Shown here: positions 52,955 through 63,900 of the stretch, piece after piece
Position numbering within the stretch: position 1 is the stretch's first letter
How the letters are laid out: every line of letters starts with the position of its first letter
Source of the DNA: CBDDFS01 sp965227255
GTDB taxonomy: Bacteria > Bacteroidota > Bacteroidia > Flavobacteriales_E > Vicingaceae
Assembly (NCBI GenBank): GCA_965227255.1
Contig: CBDDFS010000002.1
Coordinates: forward strand, 682,001-746,000
DNA length: 64,000 nt
Direction: 5' to 3'
Program-made: the position numbers and the translations under genes
The notes under the pieces: generated by a model
The model's database searches: none
Seen by the model: only the letters and a program-made list of their open reading frames with translations
What the model was told of the DNA's origin: nothing

Positions 52955-54085
52955 TTAATGTCTAATTCTTCGACCTTTCCATGTAGGGCTCATAAAGAGC
53001 GTTGCGACGAAAATAAAAGAAATATAAATGGGGTAGAGGAGAAATGTCAAATAGAAATTTGAAAACGTAAAAAGGGAATTTGATGAGTTTTTTTCTTGAT
53101 TCAACATCAGGAAATCTCCAATGAATTTGATAGCCAGAAATGTATTTGACAAAACTGGAAATGTAACAGCAGATAAAGCTGATTCGAGAAAATAAATTAC
53201 AGGAAGGTAAAGAGCCATCAGGGTATTCATGATCCCAATAAAGAATACAAGTTTAGAACCCGCTCTTTTGGTTTTAGAAGCCCACCTGATTCTTTGCTGT
53301 AGAAATGCGGTCCAACGTTTTTCCGGATCAATCATCGCTATCACATCCTTGTCATCTAAAATACTGATCGACTTCTTGTCATGCTTTCTCATTTTCATCA
53401 AAAGGAAAAAATCGTCACCTGAGGCAAAGTGCTCATTCCCTTCGTATCCACCAAGATCATAGAAAAGTCTCTTCTCAAAAGCAAGGTTGGCACCATTACA
53501 TAGAATGGGGTTTCCTCGAAATGCAAAAGTTCTTGTGACGTATTGTAATGACATAAATTCCAGTCTTTGGAATGCTGCTAGGAATGAATTTCCTTTCCTT
53601 AAACTCACAGGCATGATTATAAATGGAGAGGATGATTTCTGATGATGACCTGAAATTTTTTCCAACCACTTGGGTCCAACAATAGAATCTGCATCAGTTG
53701 TTACAATTAATCCACCGTTCGAATTATCAATACCGGTTTTCAGTGCTTCTTTTTTAGAGAATTTACCGTCGCCAAGCTCGAGCAGCCGGAATGAACCTTG
53801 ACTTCTTGAAATCAGATTTTTTATCAGATCTTCTCCACCATCATCTGAGTGGTCATTAATATAAATGACCTCAAAATCTTCGACCGACAGGCTTTGTTCA
53901 TTTAACGCCTTGAAATTCCTCTCAAGATTATCCTTTTCGTTCCTGAATGGAATGAGTACTGTGATTTTTAGTTTCTCACCTTGTCCTGACCCATACTCTC
54001 TGTTTTTTGCTAAAAATGAATAAAGAAAGAAACCTGTATACCATGTAAGCATTGTGAGTGTAAGGAGTGTGACTGTGATTGACAT
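52955..54085 (-). CDS. Membrane-associated family 2 glycosyltransferase
   Basis: A 376-residue protein with an N-terminal membrane helix (about residues 3-25), a GT-A domain starting ITVLIPFRNEKDNLERNFKA, the metal-binding DAD in LIVTTDADSIVGPKWLEKIS, the acceptor-site GDD in FASGDDFFLLMK, and the processive-type QQRIRWASK motif. Two or three helices follow at the C-terminus. The sugar and acceptor are unknown; surface glycan or glycolipid synthesis is likely. It ends 1 base before the oppC-like start. Confidence 0.88.
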   Translation of the reverse strand: MSITVTLLTLTMLTWYTGFFLYSFLAKNREYGSGQGEKLKITVLIPFRNEKDNLERNFKALNEQSLSVEDFEVIYINDHSDDGGEDLIKNLISRSQGSFRLLELGDGKFSKKEALKTGIDNSNGGLIVTTDADSIVGPKWLEKISGHHQKSSSPFIIMPVSLRKGNSFLAAFQRLEFMSLQYVTRTFAFRGNPILCNGANLAFEKRLFYDLGGYEGNEHFASGDDFFLLMKMRKHDKKSISILDDKDVIAMIDPEKRWTAFLQQRIRWASKTKRAGSKLVFFIGIMNTLMALYLPVIYFLESALSAVTFPVLSNTFLAIKFIGDFLMLNQEKNSSNSLFTFSNFYLTFLLYPIYISFIFVATLFMSPTWKGRRIRH

Positions 54086-54190
54086 CTGAAAGCTTGAACT
54101 GAGTTATTCTCGCGCCTGGACATTATAAAAGTAATGGAATACACGAATACCCAATTACAGGCTTCCTTAAAAAAACTAACTTCGTTCAAG

Positions 54191-54754
54191 ATGAAGGAGC
54201 AGACAGATAAAGTGATCCTTGGCATAGATCCCGGTACCAACATCATGGGTTATGGAATTATTGAGGTAAAGGATAAGAAAATGAAACTCATTACCATGGG
54301 TTCAGTTCATCTCACTAAACTAGGTGATGCCTACCTGAAGCTTCAGAGAATATTTGATCGTACTCTTCAACTAATCGATGAATATCATCCTGATGAAATG
54401 GCCATTGAGGCTCCATTCTTCGGAAAAAATGTACAGTCGATGCTGAAACTGGGTCGGGCCCAGGGTGTCTCAATGGCTGCTGCGTTGAATCGCGATCTGC
54501 CAATTACTGAATACCTTCCAAAAAAAGTAAAACAGTCCGTCACAGGTAACGGTAATGCATCCAAGGAGCAGGTTTCGGCAATGTTATCCACTTTATTGCA
54601 ATACAAAGAGATTCCCAAACATCTTGATGCTACAGACGGCCTGGCCGTTGCTGTATGTCATCATATCCAATCGGGAAGCATTACGTCCCAAGGAAAATCG
54701 TATAGTGGATGGGGATCATTCTTAAAGGACAATCCCGATAGAAAAGTTGGTTAG
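54191..54754 (+). CDS. ruvC: Holliday junction resolvase RuvC
   Basis: A 187-residue endonuclease resolving recombination intermediates with RuvAB. Catalytic acids are Asp12 in ILGIDPGTNIMGYGII, a Glu in MAIEAPFFGKNVQSMLKLGR, and the C-terminal aspartates in HLDATDGLAVAVCHH. An in-frame ATG at 54134 would add 19 residues; I use 54191, where the family start MKEQTDKVILG lies and TAACTTCG sits just upstream. The 3' end overlaps the convergent HIT gene by 4 bases. Confidence 0.95.
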   Translation: MKEQTDKVILGIDPGTNIMGYGIIEVKDKKMKLITMGSVHLTKLGDAYLKLQRIFDRTLQLIDEYHPDEMAIEAPFFGKNVQSMLKLGRAQGVSMAAALNRDLPITEYLPKKVKQSVTGNGNASKEQVSAMLSTLLQYKEIPKHLDATDGLAVAVCHHIQSGSITSQGKSYSGWGSFLKDNPDRKVG

Positions 54755-55140
54755 GCCTGACTGATCCGCTGAGCAATATCAGCCATTTCTTCGTCAGAAA
54801 ACTTCAGTTTCGGTTTAGAAAAGTTGATGTCACCAATGTCGTTAATCGGAACCAGATGGATATGTGTATGTGGAACTTCAAGTCCGATTACTGCAATTCC
54901 AATACGCTCACAAGGAATTACTTTCTCCACTTTTTTTGAAACCTCTTTGGCAAAAGACCATAGTTCTTTGTACTCTTCATCTTCAATATCGAAGATATAA
55001 TCGACTTCCTTTTTGGGAATGACGAGTGTATGTCCTTTTGCAATAGGAAATACATCGAGAAAAGCGAGAAAATTCTCGGTCTCCGCTACTTTGTGAGAAG
55101 GGATTTCACCATTTATGATCTTGGTGAAGATGCTGGCCAT
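54751..55140 (-). CDS. HIT-family nucleotide hydrolase/transferase
   Basis: A 129-residue HIT protein. The histidine triad is His91, 93 and 95 in VPHTHIHLVPIND, with the N-terminal IFTKIINGEIPSHKVAETEN typical of the Hint branch. Members hydrolyse AMP-lysine or similar phosphoramidates. It follows greA by 2 bases and is probably co-transcribed. Confidence 0.93.
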   Translation of the reverse strand: MASIFTKIINGEIPSHKVAETENFLAFLDVFPIAKGHTLVIPKKEVDYIFDIEDEEYKELWSFAKEVSKKVEKVIPCERIGIAVIGLEVPHTHIHLVPINDIGDINFSKPKLKFSDEEMADIAQRISQA

Positions 55141-55142
55141 AA

Positions 55143-55616
55143 TTATCTGTGAACTTCAAGAATTTCGAATTCCATCATTCCTGCGGGAGTCTTGATTTCA
55201 GCTACGTCTCCCGCTTTCTTACCAAGCAAGCCTTGGGCTATCGGACTATCGACAGAAATTTTCTTCGCCTTTATATCCGCCTCTTTTTCAGATACAAGAG
55301 TGTACTCCATTACAGCAGAATTCTTCTTATTCTTGATCTTAACGGTACTCAGAATAAGAACTTTACTGTCGTCAAGTTGACTCTCGTCTATGACGCGGGC
55401 ATTGCTAATAACTTCTTCAAGTTTATTGATCTGCATCTCGAGCAAACCCTGAGCTTCTTTCGCAGCATCGTACTCCGCGTTTTCTGAAAGATCTCCCTTA
55501 TCTCTTGCCTCGGCAATCTGTCTGGAAATTTTGGGACGCTCCACGGCCTTTAATTCCTTGAGTTCCTCCTTTAACTTCTCCAGGCCTTCTTCTGTAAAGT
55601 AATTCAAGTGTGACAT
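55143..55616 (-). CDS. greA: Transcription elongation factor GreA
   Basis: A 157-residue protein: an N-terminal coiled coil (about residues 10-75) with ARDKGDLSENAEYDAAKEAQ, carrying the acidic tip residues that enter the RNA polymerase secondary channel, and a C-terminal FKBP-like domain (SPIAQGLLGKKAGDVAEIKT). It rescues backtracked polymerase by stimulating transcript cleavage. It is the first gene of a greA-hit pair. Confidence 0.95.
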   Translation of the reverse strand: MSHLNYFTEEGLEKLKEELKELKAVERPKISRQIAEARDKGDLSENAEYDAAKEAQGLLEMQINKLEEVISNARVIDESQLDDSKVLILSTVKIKNKKNSAVMEYTLVSEKEADIKAKKISVDSPIAQGLLGKKAGDVAEIKTPAGMMEFEILEVHR

Positions 55617-55691
55617 AATACCGCTTTATAGTATAAATGTAATGGTTTACTTATAAAAAGTAAAATCCTTAGCTATGTATGTAATTAGATT

Positions 55692-56780
55692 CTAAAGGTT
55701 TAGCCTGACTCCGAGGCTTGTAATGCCACCGAAATTTTGTGTCGCTTGCCATGAAAAATCCAGGGCCACAGTTCCTTTATCTGCCTTTCTGCTCATAGGG
55801 TATTCGAAGCTTGCTCCAACAGAAGGTCCTGTCAAGGCATTATCTCCCAAATCTTCAAATCCTGTTTCACCTTTTATTACGTAACCTGCACGGGCCATGA
55901 ACATCTCCTTAAAGGCATATTCAACTCCAAATGCATAGAGGTCTGGTGTAAACGAATTCGAAGTGTAATTAAAAGCACCAGTAATTCGGTGATCTGCTCT
56001 TACTTCTGGTCTTGTGGTGTCTTCAACTAAATTGATAAGGTAGTCATAAGAAATACCAATGTTCAACAAAGAAGGAAGCTCGAACTGTTGAGATCTCTGT
56101 TGTTGTGTATACTGAGCATCAGCAGTTCCGGGAATTGGACTAACTGTATTCAAACCAGAACCGGAATATTTCATTGCCGGACCAATATTCATAAGTGCAA
56201 TACCAAATTTGAACTCATCATGGATACCAGTCGTATAGTTTACCCCGGCGTCAATAGCTACAGTATTGGCACTAACGTTGGTAATCTCTTCACGAACTGC
56301 CTTAACAGTCAAACCGGCATTAATACGCTCGGAAAACTGCTTGGCGTAGGAAAGAGATCCTGTAAAGAACAGTGGGGTAAATGTACCCTGCCCACCTTCC
56401 GGTTGATTAACCGTAGTAGCGGTAATGTCTCCAAATGACATAGTCATGATAGACATTCCGAACACTCCTGATTCTCCAACATGTGTGGCAATACCAACAG
56501 CATTAACATCAATGCCTGAATTAGCAAGCCATTCTCTGTGAGAAAAATTGAATTCAAATTTTCTTGTCTCTGCAAGTCCGGCCACATTCAAGGCCATGGC
56601 TTCAATACCGGTGATCAAAACCGAACCGGCATTTCCCATCCCCGTACTTCTTGACCAGGGATTGACCAGCAATTCTGAAGCTCCGGCCTGTCCGGATCTT
56701 TCATTATTACCGGCCCACACGGGACTCATTCCAAGAACGAGTCCCATTGCTACGACACCTATTTTTTTGAACGCTTTCAT
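55692..56780 (-). CDS. PorV-like outer-membrane protein (T9SS-associated)
   Basis: A 362-residue exported protein (signal peptide ending MSPVWA). The mature start (SELLVNPWSRSTGMGNAGSV and IEAMALNVAGLAETRKFEFN) has the FadL-like opening of the PorV/PorQ group, and the rest looks like a 14-stranded barrel ending LGVRLNL. PorV and PorQ help T9SS cargo reach the surface. It is last in an operon behind a TonB-dependent receptor and a giant secreted protein. PorV versus PorQ type cannot be settled by eye, so no symbol is given. Confidence 0.75.
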   Translation of the reverse strand: MKAFKKIGVVAMGLVLGMSPVWAGNNERSGQAGASELLVNPWSRSTGMGNAGSVLITGIEAMALNVAGLAETRKFEFNFSHREWLANSGIDVNAVGIATHVGESGVFGMSIMTMSFGDITATTVNQPEGGQGTFTPLFFTGSLSYAKQFSERINAGLTVKAVREEITNVSANTVAIDAGVNYTTGIHDEFKFGIALMNIGPAMKYSGSGLNTVSPIPGTADAQYTQQQRSQQFELPSLLNIGISYDYLINLVEDTTRPEVRADHRITGAFNYTSNSFTPDLYAFGVEYAFKEMFMARAGYVIKGETGFEDLGDNALTGPSVGASFEYPMSRKADKGTVALDFSWQATQNFGGITSLGVRLNL

Positions 56781-56813
56781 ATTAAGTGATTCTTTTCTTT
56801 CTAAATAATATCA

Positions 56814-59800
56814 TTAAAATCCCTGCAAGTCGACTGGCCTCAACACGCCAAACCACTTAACAATTTTCTCTCCAATTCCAGGTGCATCCACATGGATCAG
56901 GTAAAGTCCACTGGCAATTGGGACGTTACTCTGGTTCACCAGATCCCACCTGATTTCTGTAGATGGATCCGACTTATTGAACCTTCTGATCAAAGTACCC
57001 GATACATTATAGATTGATACTGTACATCTCTCCGGTAGATTCGTAATCTTAACGAAGTTATCTAGCTGATTCTGCTCGTAATGCGTGGCAAATGCATAAT
57101 ATGGATTCGGAACCACGCGGATAATGTCAAGGGCACTTTCTGCCACACTTGTCACATTTCTCTGTGTTCTAAGGTTTTCCATATTCCATCTATACATTGG
57201 CATTCCATTGTTTTGCAATGAATCAGATTCATAATCTCTGTATGGTTTATCAACCCTCAATGAAATACTCACATCTGAATCAAGATAAATGCCATTAGGT
57301 GAAACCATTGGCATTCCAACCCAGATACATGAAGTGAAGGTATTTGCAACCGTTGCATCGGTATTGCTCAGCAAACCATAAAGGGTTTGACCTTCATCAT
57401 ATGATGGCATGTTGATGCTTGAGCTGATTTCGAAATTGGCTGTGTTACCAAAGACATATACGTAATGTTTACCACCCCATACTCTTTCTCTTTCACCTGG
57501 ATTGGCTGGATTTCCTGTAAATCCTCCATTCATGGTAGAAGTAGGATTCCAGAGCATATCTGAACCGTTGTTGTTACCCAACCACGAGTCTTCTCCAAAT
57601 GCCATATTCAATCGCTCACCCGTTTCCAAATCAATTGCATAACCAGGGAACCAACCCATTCCTGTGCCGGAACCGTCAGGATTTCCGTCCTTGTCAACAG
57701 ACGGACTCAATCTTGGAGTGTTTTTAGTGGCATTTCCAATGGCCAGATCAGGATTGTCCTGCATTTCAAGAACCGGACATCGAGTCCAGTATTCTTTATT
57801 GCTAGTAATCACAATCTGAACTGATGATAAGTTTTCCAGGTCACCGTTAATGACACCGATACCTGCCAGCTGACCAGGACCCGGAGCATGACTTACCTGG
57901 AAGTTATTCTGATCCAATCTTGAGTAAGCTGCAAGTCTGAACGGTCCCCATGTACCCCCGATCAATCCACTATAGATTGAGAATGGGTCCATGGCTGCGT
58001 TGTTATCATCACCATTATTATCCACGTAATTCTTGAAATATGAATTGTACAGATAATCCGGTGATGGATTGTCAGCATTAGCCTCCTCATTTGCAGTACC
58101 GCTTCTGATCCAGTTCTGATCATCAGTACCTGTAAGATCTTCAACACCACTTAACCATGCTCTTGCACTGTCAGTGTATGAAATCGTTGCATTGATAAAT
58201 CCATTGTTGTAATTCGGATCTGGTTCTCCTTCGAGACCCATCAATTCATTAGGATTATTTACACTATTCGTTACGATTGAAACACCCCATTGAGGAACGA
58301 TTTGTTCGTTCTCAGTTGTAACAGGTGTTTGAGAATAAACCGTGTCATTCAATTCAGCCGGTCCTTCTCCAACTCTCCATGCCTTCCACTCATACTCGTC
58401 ATCGGTATTCTTGTAGAATTGCATTGTGAAGTTTCCATCAACAACACTTGTTGGATCTACAACTTTGATCGTTACAGGTCCGTTACCACCAATGTAAGTA
58501 GGTTGGTTGGCACCAGGTGTAAATGAATTTTCCAGAAGAGTTTCCAAGGTTGCAGGAGTAAAGGCCAATGGGTTACCACTGTTACCTCTTCCTTCCACTC
58601 TTGTTATATCAGGTTGATCGCCATAAGCGGCATTCATGATCATACCACCATACTTCGGTGATTGGGGGTGAGGAGTGAAGGCCACTGATTTAATGGCACC
58701 ACTAGTACTCTTCCTAGAAGAAATGTAAGGCAATTTTTGACCATCTGAGAATTCAGGGTCGTCCTGAATGTAAGGCTTAAACTCATTATGAGCGTAAGCA
58801 ATGGCGATATAATAATAAGTCTTGAAGTTTACCAGTCTTGGATCATCAACAGCAAAGAGGTCATTCGTTGCACGGAAGGTGTGCTGAATTCCCTGATTGG
58901 CTGCGTTTTCAACTTCAACTACAGGAACAGAAGCATTTAGCTCTTCACTGAATTCAAAGTTGATAAGATTTGCGACTTCGTCCTTAATATCACACTGGAA
59001 AGCAATTCTGGCTCTGTCAGGATCATCAAGATCACTTACAGAAACACTTGCATCAGAAACCTGGTAAATCTGATATCCCTGGAATCTGTACTTGTTATCA
59101 TAAGGTTCTTCTCCGTCAGGTGTAATAATGAAAGGATCTTCCTCTTCATAATCACCCGGGAATTTCTTGTAGTTGTTAGAAACTCCAGGTTTGTTCGAAA
59201 GAACCAGAATAATCTCCTGATCCAATTCAACTCCACTTAAATCCGGAGCATCAGGACCATCCAATACATCAAAACAGTTGTCGAACAATGCCTGTGCTTT
59301 TCTATCAGCATTGATCATTTTTTCAACTGAAGCATAGTTGTCTCCAGAAGCAGCCTGGGCAAATACAACACCCACTGTAATATCATTAACAGCACCTGGT
59401 GTAAGTGTAAATGGACCGGCCGACTGGATAAATCGTCTGTCGAAAGGAGGGTTACCAGCGGCGATTTCATCCCACTCAAATCCGGGATCAGTACCTCTTG
59501 TACCCCAGTTCAATGGATCAGAAGGTCCAGGGAACATAAAGTCACACTCGATATTTGTAGCACCCGGGTTAGAAGGGTGACCCTGACCACCAAATACCAT
59601 TTTAGAACCATCTCTCCAGATTGATCTCAAATAGTTGTAGTGTTCAAGAGCTGTTTGAGGGTCTCCTCTCAATCTGTCTCCACCTCTGTCATAATAAACG
59701 AACCTACGCATACCGTAACGCTCGTTATCAATGATACTATCCTGTAATTCTTTTGGAAGGCTCAGGTCAAGGTATCCAATTCCGTTAAGGGCTTCACCAT

Positions 59801-60947
59801 CACCAATACCTACTAGGTTGTTGATGCTGTCATTATCTTGATATGGACCTTCGAAGAAGTCAACACCAATTGCAGGAACCAGATCACCATAACCAAGTAC
59901 ACCTCTACAATCTGCATCAAAATTGTCACCATTATAGGCAAAACCTAAACCTCGACCAACATCACAACCAACATAATCATCATCGGCACAACCGATATCG
60001 GGATCCACCCACTGTCCAAAATAAGTGTTGAACAAGGTGAATGTAGATCTGTTGATCAATTCGTAGTTGTAGAATGTCATGTCATTCACTTCGTCGTTGG
60101 TAGCGAAGGCAAAAGCCTGGGCTCTCACTTCCATACCAATACTCTGACCATTTGTCTCCGTGTGAATGTTCCCTTTATCGTTAAATACCCACCAGTAAGT
60201 ATCATCACCAAATAGTCTGATATCTCTTACCGCTCTACAGTCGATGTCTCCGTTCAGATCATAATATGGATAGTCACCACCTTCAGGATCATAAGCACCA
60301 TTACCATTGGCATCAAAGAAGGGAGCCAGGTAGTAGTCCTGACCTCTGTCAACATCACCATGGGCAGGCCATTCAAGAATGACTTTTGGGATCGAATAAC
60401 TTGAAAAGTCTCTGTCATCACAATTAAGAGCCGGATCTGGATCCGGATTCAAATTACAATTCCAGTAATCAATGTAATCAACAACTTCCTGTCTTGTAAT
60501 GTGAAAGAATTCATCGTAATCACGACAAACGTCGGGTGTGATCTCTGCTGAACCATCGGTTGTCAAAGGACCAGTCCAGAAGTCATTCGTACCCTGACCG
60601 TAAGTCATGGCCGCGATCTTCAACTGATCGTTCACATCCGTTCCTCCCATCCAAAGGGCACCGGAATAAATTGCAGTTTTTCCTGAAAACTGAGGTACTT
60701 CGTATGCCGGAGCAGAGTTTGGTCTGTCCTGCCACATTCTACCTCCTGTTTCAATCAGGGCATTAACATTGTTAAAGTTCAGGTAGTCAACCGTAGTTGC
60801 CGGCGCACATTCTGCGGCCGATCTGGGCGATTTGTGGGTTTGCTTTTTTAGTTTTTCGACGGCTTCGTCATAAATTGCAAATGCATTGCTGGCATAAAGC
60901 AATAATCCTCCCGCTAAGATTATCGTAGTTCTTGTCATCTTTTTCAT
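56814..60947 (-). CDS. Large secreted/surface protein with a T9SS-type C-terminal domain
   Basis: A 1377-residue exported protein with signal peptide ending YASNAFA. It is acidic and Asn/Asp/Gly-rich, with calcium-binding-like stretches such as FDANGNGAYDPEGGDYPYYD and DKDGNPDGSGTG. Residues about 1280-1377 form a C-terminal immunoglobulin-like sorting or FlgD-type module: RVVPNPYYAFATHYEQNQLD, RCTVSIYNVSGTLIRRFN and VPIASGLYLIHVDAPG. It lies between a TonB-dependent receptor (20 bases upstream) and a PorV-like gene (33 bases downstream). Enzymatic activity is not apparent; the family is common in Bacteroidota but its role is unknown. Confidence 0.8.
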   Translation of the reverse strand: MKKMTRTTIILAGGLLLYASNAFAIYDEAVEKLKKQTHKSPRSAAECAPATTVDYLNFNNVNALIETGGRMWQDRPNSAPAYEVPQFSGKTAIYSGALWMGGTDVNDQLKIAAMTYGQGTNDFWTGPLTTDGSAEITPDVCRDYDEFFHITRQEVVDYIDYWNCNLNPDPDPALNCDDRDFSSYSIPKVILEWPAHGDVDRGQDYYLAPFFDANGNGAYDPEGGDYPYYDLNGDIDCRAVRDIRLFGDDTYWWVFNDKGNIHTETNGQSIGMEVRAQAFAFATNDEVNDMTFYNYELINRSTFTLFNTYFGQWVDPDIGCADDDYVGCDVGRGLGFAYNGDNFDADCRGVLGYGDLVPAIGVDFFEGPYQDNDSINNLVGIGDGEALNGIGYLDLSLPKELQDSIIDNERYGMRRFVYYDRGGDRLRGDPQTALEHYNYLRSIWRDGSKMVFGGQGHPSNPGATNIECDFMFPGPSDPLNWGTRGTDPGFEWDEIAAGNPPFDRRFIQSAGPFTLTPGAVNDITVGVVFAQAASGDNYASVEKMINADRKAQALFDNCFDVLDGPDAPDLSGVELDQEIILVLSNKPGVSNNYKKFPGDYEEEDPFIITPDGEEPYDNKYRFQGYQIYQVSDASVSVSDLDDPDRARIAFQCDIKDEVANLINFEFSEELNASVPVVEVENAANQGIQHTFRATNDLFAVDDPRLVNFKTYYYIAIAYAHNEFKPYIQDDPEFSDGQKLPYISSRKSTSGAIKSVAFTPHPQSPKYGGMIMNAAYGDQPDITRVEGRGNSGNPLAFTPATLETLLENSFTPGANQPTYIGGNGPVTIKVVDPTSVVDGNFTMQFYKNTDDEYEWKAWRVGEGPAELNDTVYSQTPVTTENEQIVPQWGVSIVTNSVNNPNELMGLEGEPDPNYNNGFINATISYTDSARAWLSGVEDLTGTDDQNWIRSGTANEEANADNPSPDYLYNSYFKNYVDNNGDDNNAAMDPFSIYSGLIGGTWGPFRLAAYSRLDQNNFQVSHAPGPGQLAGIGVINGDLENLSSVQIVITSNKEYWTRCPVLEMQDNPDLAIGNATKNTPRLSPSVDKDGNPDGSGTGMGWFPGYAIDLETGERLNMAFGEDSWLGNNNGSDMLWNPTSTMNGGFTGNPANPGERERVWGGKHYVYVFGNTANFEISSSINMPSYDEGQTLYGLLSNTDATVANTFTSCIWVGMPMVSPNGIYLDSDVSISLRVDKPYRDYESDSLQNNGMPMYRWNMENLRTQRNVTSVAESALDIIRVVPNPYYAFATHYEQNQLDNFVKITNLPERCTVSIYNVSGTLIRRFNKSDPSTEIRWDLVNQSNVPIASGLYLIHVDAPGIGEKIVKWFGVLRPVDLQGF

Positions 60948-60967
60948 GTCTGTATCGCCTTAATTTA

Positions 60968-63900
60968 TTAGAATTCGAGAATTACACCCAACTTCACTCT
61001 TCGCTGAGTCGCAAAGAAGAACTGATTCGCAAGTCTCGCATTGTAGTGATCAATAAATGATGCCGAATTGGTAGCAGAGTTAATTGTCGGCTGGGCTATA
61101 GCTGAGGTTAGATAACCATCATCTTCTGGGTTACCTGTACTCTGGTAAACGCCAATTACATTGGCAGTGTTGAGAAGGTTGTTAAACTGCAGGTAGACTT
61201 CCATAAAGGCCGGTTTCCTGTTTTGTTTTTCTTCCTTACCAAAGATTACCTGGAATCTCTTATCTACTCTCATATCCACGGCAAAGTTCCATGGAAGTCT
61301 GGATCCGTTCACATCACCTTCAAGCGAAGGACTTTGTCCGCCAGTAAGACCAACAATGTTTCTGTACTTCGTAAATGGAGTACCTGAATTGGCTCTGGCA
61401 GTAATGTTGAAACCGGCTCCTGAAAGAATGTCTTTGCTTTCACCTTTGATCTTCATCTTAGGACCATTGTATTCTTTACCCATTCCATAGTGGAAATCGA
61501 AATTCAATACGAAGCTGTGTCTCTGATCGTATGTCAATGGTGAAATGTTTCTCAAGTTTGGACGGTTGGCATTAACCAGTGTAAACTGAGACTGTGAGTT
61601 AGATCCTGTACCTTGAGCAAACTGCAATGTGTAGTTGGCTATCAAGGCCACATTCTTAACTCTTCTCAAGTCATAGGCCAATGTAAATCCTGTTACTGTA
61701 CCAAAGTCGATGTTGTCGAATGAAGTATATGTAATAGGATAGGCACCATCAAATCTGAACACCTGAATCTGATCTCTCATTTCTCTGTAGAAAGTAGAGA
61801 ATGTAATGGCAGTGTTGTCAGTTAAAGCCTGTTTGAATCCAATCTCATACGTGATCGTCTTTTCCGGTCTCAAGTTCGGGTTGTTGATCAAACTTGATGA
61901 ACCCAGGAAGAGATAATCTGTTGGTCTGAACTGCAAGTTAGATGTTGGACGAGAAACCAATACATCGTAGTTGGCAAAGAAAGATGCAACCTGTGAAATT
62001 GGAAATGAGAAAGAGATCCTTGGCATCGGAGATATCTGAGGAGTATAATCCTCGAATGAACTCGAATTCAAATCTTCAACTGTAGATGTCTTGTCAGGAT
62101 TCTGAAGAAGTGGGAATGGATTTCCACTACCACCTGTCAAGGCACTGGCTCTTCCTACAAGTGTACCATTGGCATCGTACCAAGTGTTGTCTTCCGGATT
62201 ACGATAACCAATTACAGTTACTTCATTGTTTCTCAAGTTGTCGATTCCAGACTTATCCTCATTCACATAAACTACGAAGTCATCTCCAATATTCGACGGA
62301 GTAGAAACACCTGTTGATCTGATCTCAGCTGCTCTAATTGTCGGGAAAAGTGAGTATGGATCTTTCAATACTTTCTGGTTTGCATCGAAGTAGTCAACCC
62401 TCAAACCAACTCTAAAGATAAGGTCATCGAAGGTGAATTTATCCTGGATGTAACCAGCAGCATAAATCGGACGGAAGGCATCAATTGGTCTTGTCTTTCT
62501 TCCGAATTCATCTGTTTCATTAAAGAAGTCATCCAAAGAAGGTGCGCCGTTTTGCTTATCCCCTTTGAAGTCATAACCGAAATAGCTAAGTCCCAATCTT
62601 GAGTTGTTGTTGATCAGGTCATCAGCTGAGAAATAATCGATCTTATATAAGGTAGGATCGTAATTGTCGAAATCCACAAAATCATTTCCTTCAGGATCGA
62701 AACCAAGAGCTTCTCTGACTTTATAGTCAAATACGAATTGCTCCTGACCCAACTTTCCATTTGGATTTTCTCTGTACCATCTGTCGAAACATACGTGAGG
62801 AACTCCATTGATGTAAATCACTTCAGCCGAACTTGAATCGATCTGCTGCAAGTGGAAATTCATTTGCTGACGACCAATATTCCAGAGCTCAGCAGGATTG
62901 CTAATGCCGTATCCTCTATCAACCCTTTGTTCGAATTCAAAACCTAACTTGAATTCATGATCTCCGTAGTCGGCCGCACCACTCGCAGTAAGTCTGAACT
63001 GATTGGCAACAGACTTGCTATACCCAACATTAGAGTTACCTTGACCAACCCATAAACCATAAACACTTGGAGGCGCTGCTCCGTTGATCACTGTGAAGGT
63101 CTGTACGTTATTGATGTTGTCGTATCTTCCTTCAACATCCGGATTTCCATCTTTGTCCTTATAAAGATCGTAGTACTGATCGGTATAGTTGGCCAGGATC
63201 GGATTCAGATCACTTCTGGTAAACAACCAGTTTGTCTGATTCCAACCATCCTGAATTCTTGCACTTCCAACACCAGGCCAGAAACCATCTGAGAATGATT
63301 TCTCAAGCACTGATTCAAATTGACCTACATAACCATACTTGAAAAGCTCATCACCATGTTCTCTGTGAGCAGATCCTCTGATTGCCTGCTGATAATCAAC
63401 CTGCAATGAAACATAGGCATCTTTCAAATAGTTCTTGTCGGCATCTTCTTCGCTCACTTCTGGATTAGGGAAGCGCTGTGTGAAACGTCCGTAAACCCTC
63501 CAGTCAGTAGCAGTTGAAAGTGGGTTGTTGTAGAAGTTATACATTGAGTTAGTACTGATATAACTTTCAGCTCTGTTGTTATAATATGTACCACCAACCT
63601 TTAAGATCGTATTCTCAGATGTGTTGATCATTACATTCGACTGAAGGTTGATCTGTCTTCTGGAAGCATTGTTCCTTGTGTCAACCTGCTCAAAGTCACT
63701 TTCGCGTACTGTGTATTCAGATCTCAAGACTGAACCGCTCAGTCCGCTTACTCCACCTATTTCTTCAGGTCTCATGTAAGGATTTGCTTTCAGTTCGTTC
63801 AGTTTTGAATCCTTCATCTTATATGTTCCAATGATAGAAGGTCTTGTGTCTACCTGATGTATGAACTCTGATGTGAAAATGAAAGACATGATGGCCTGTT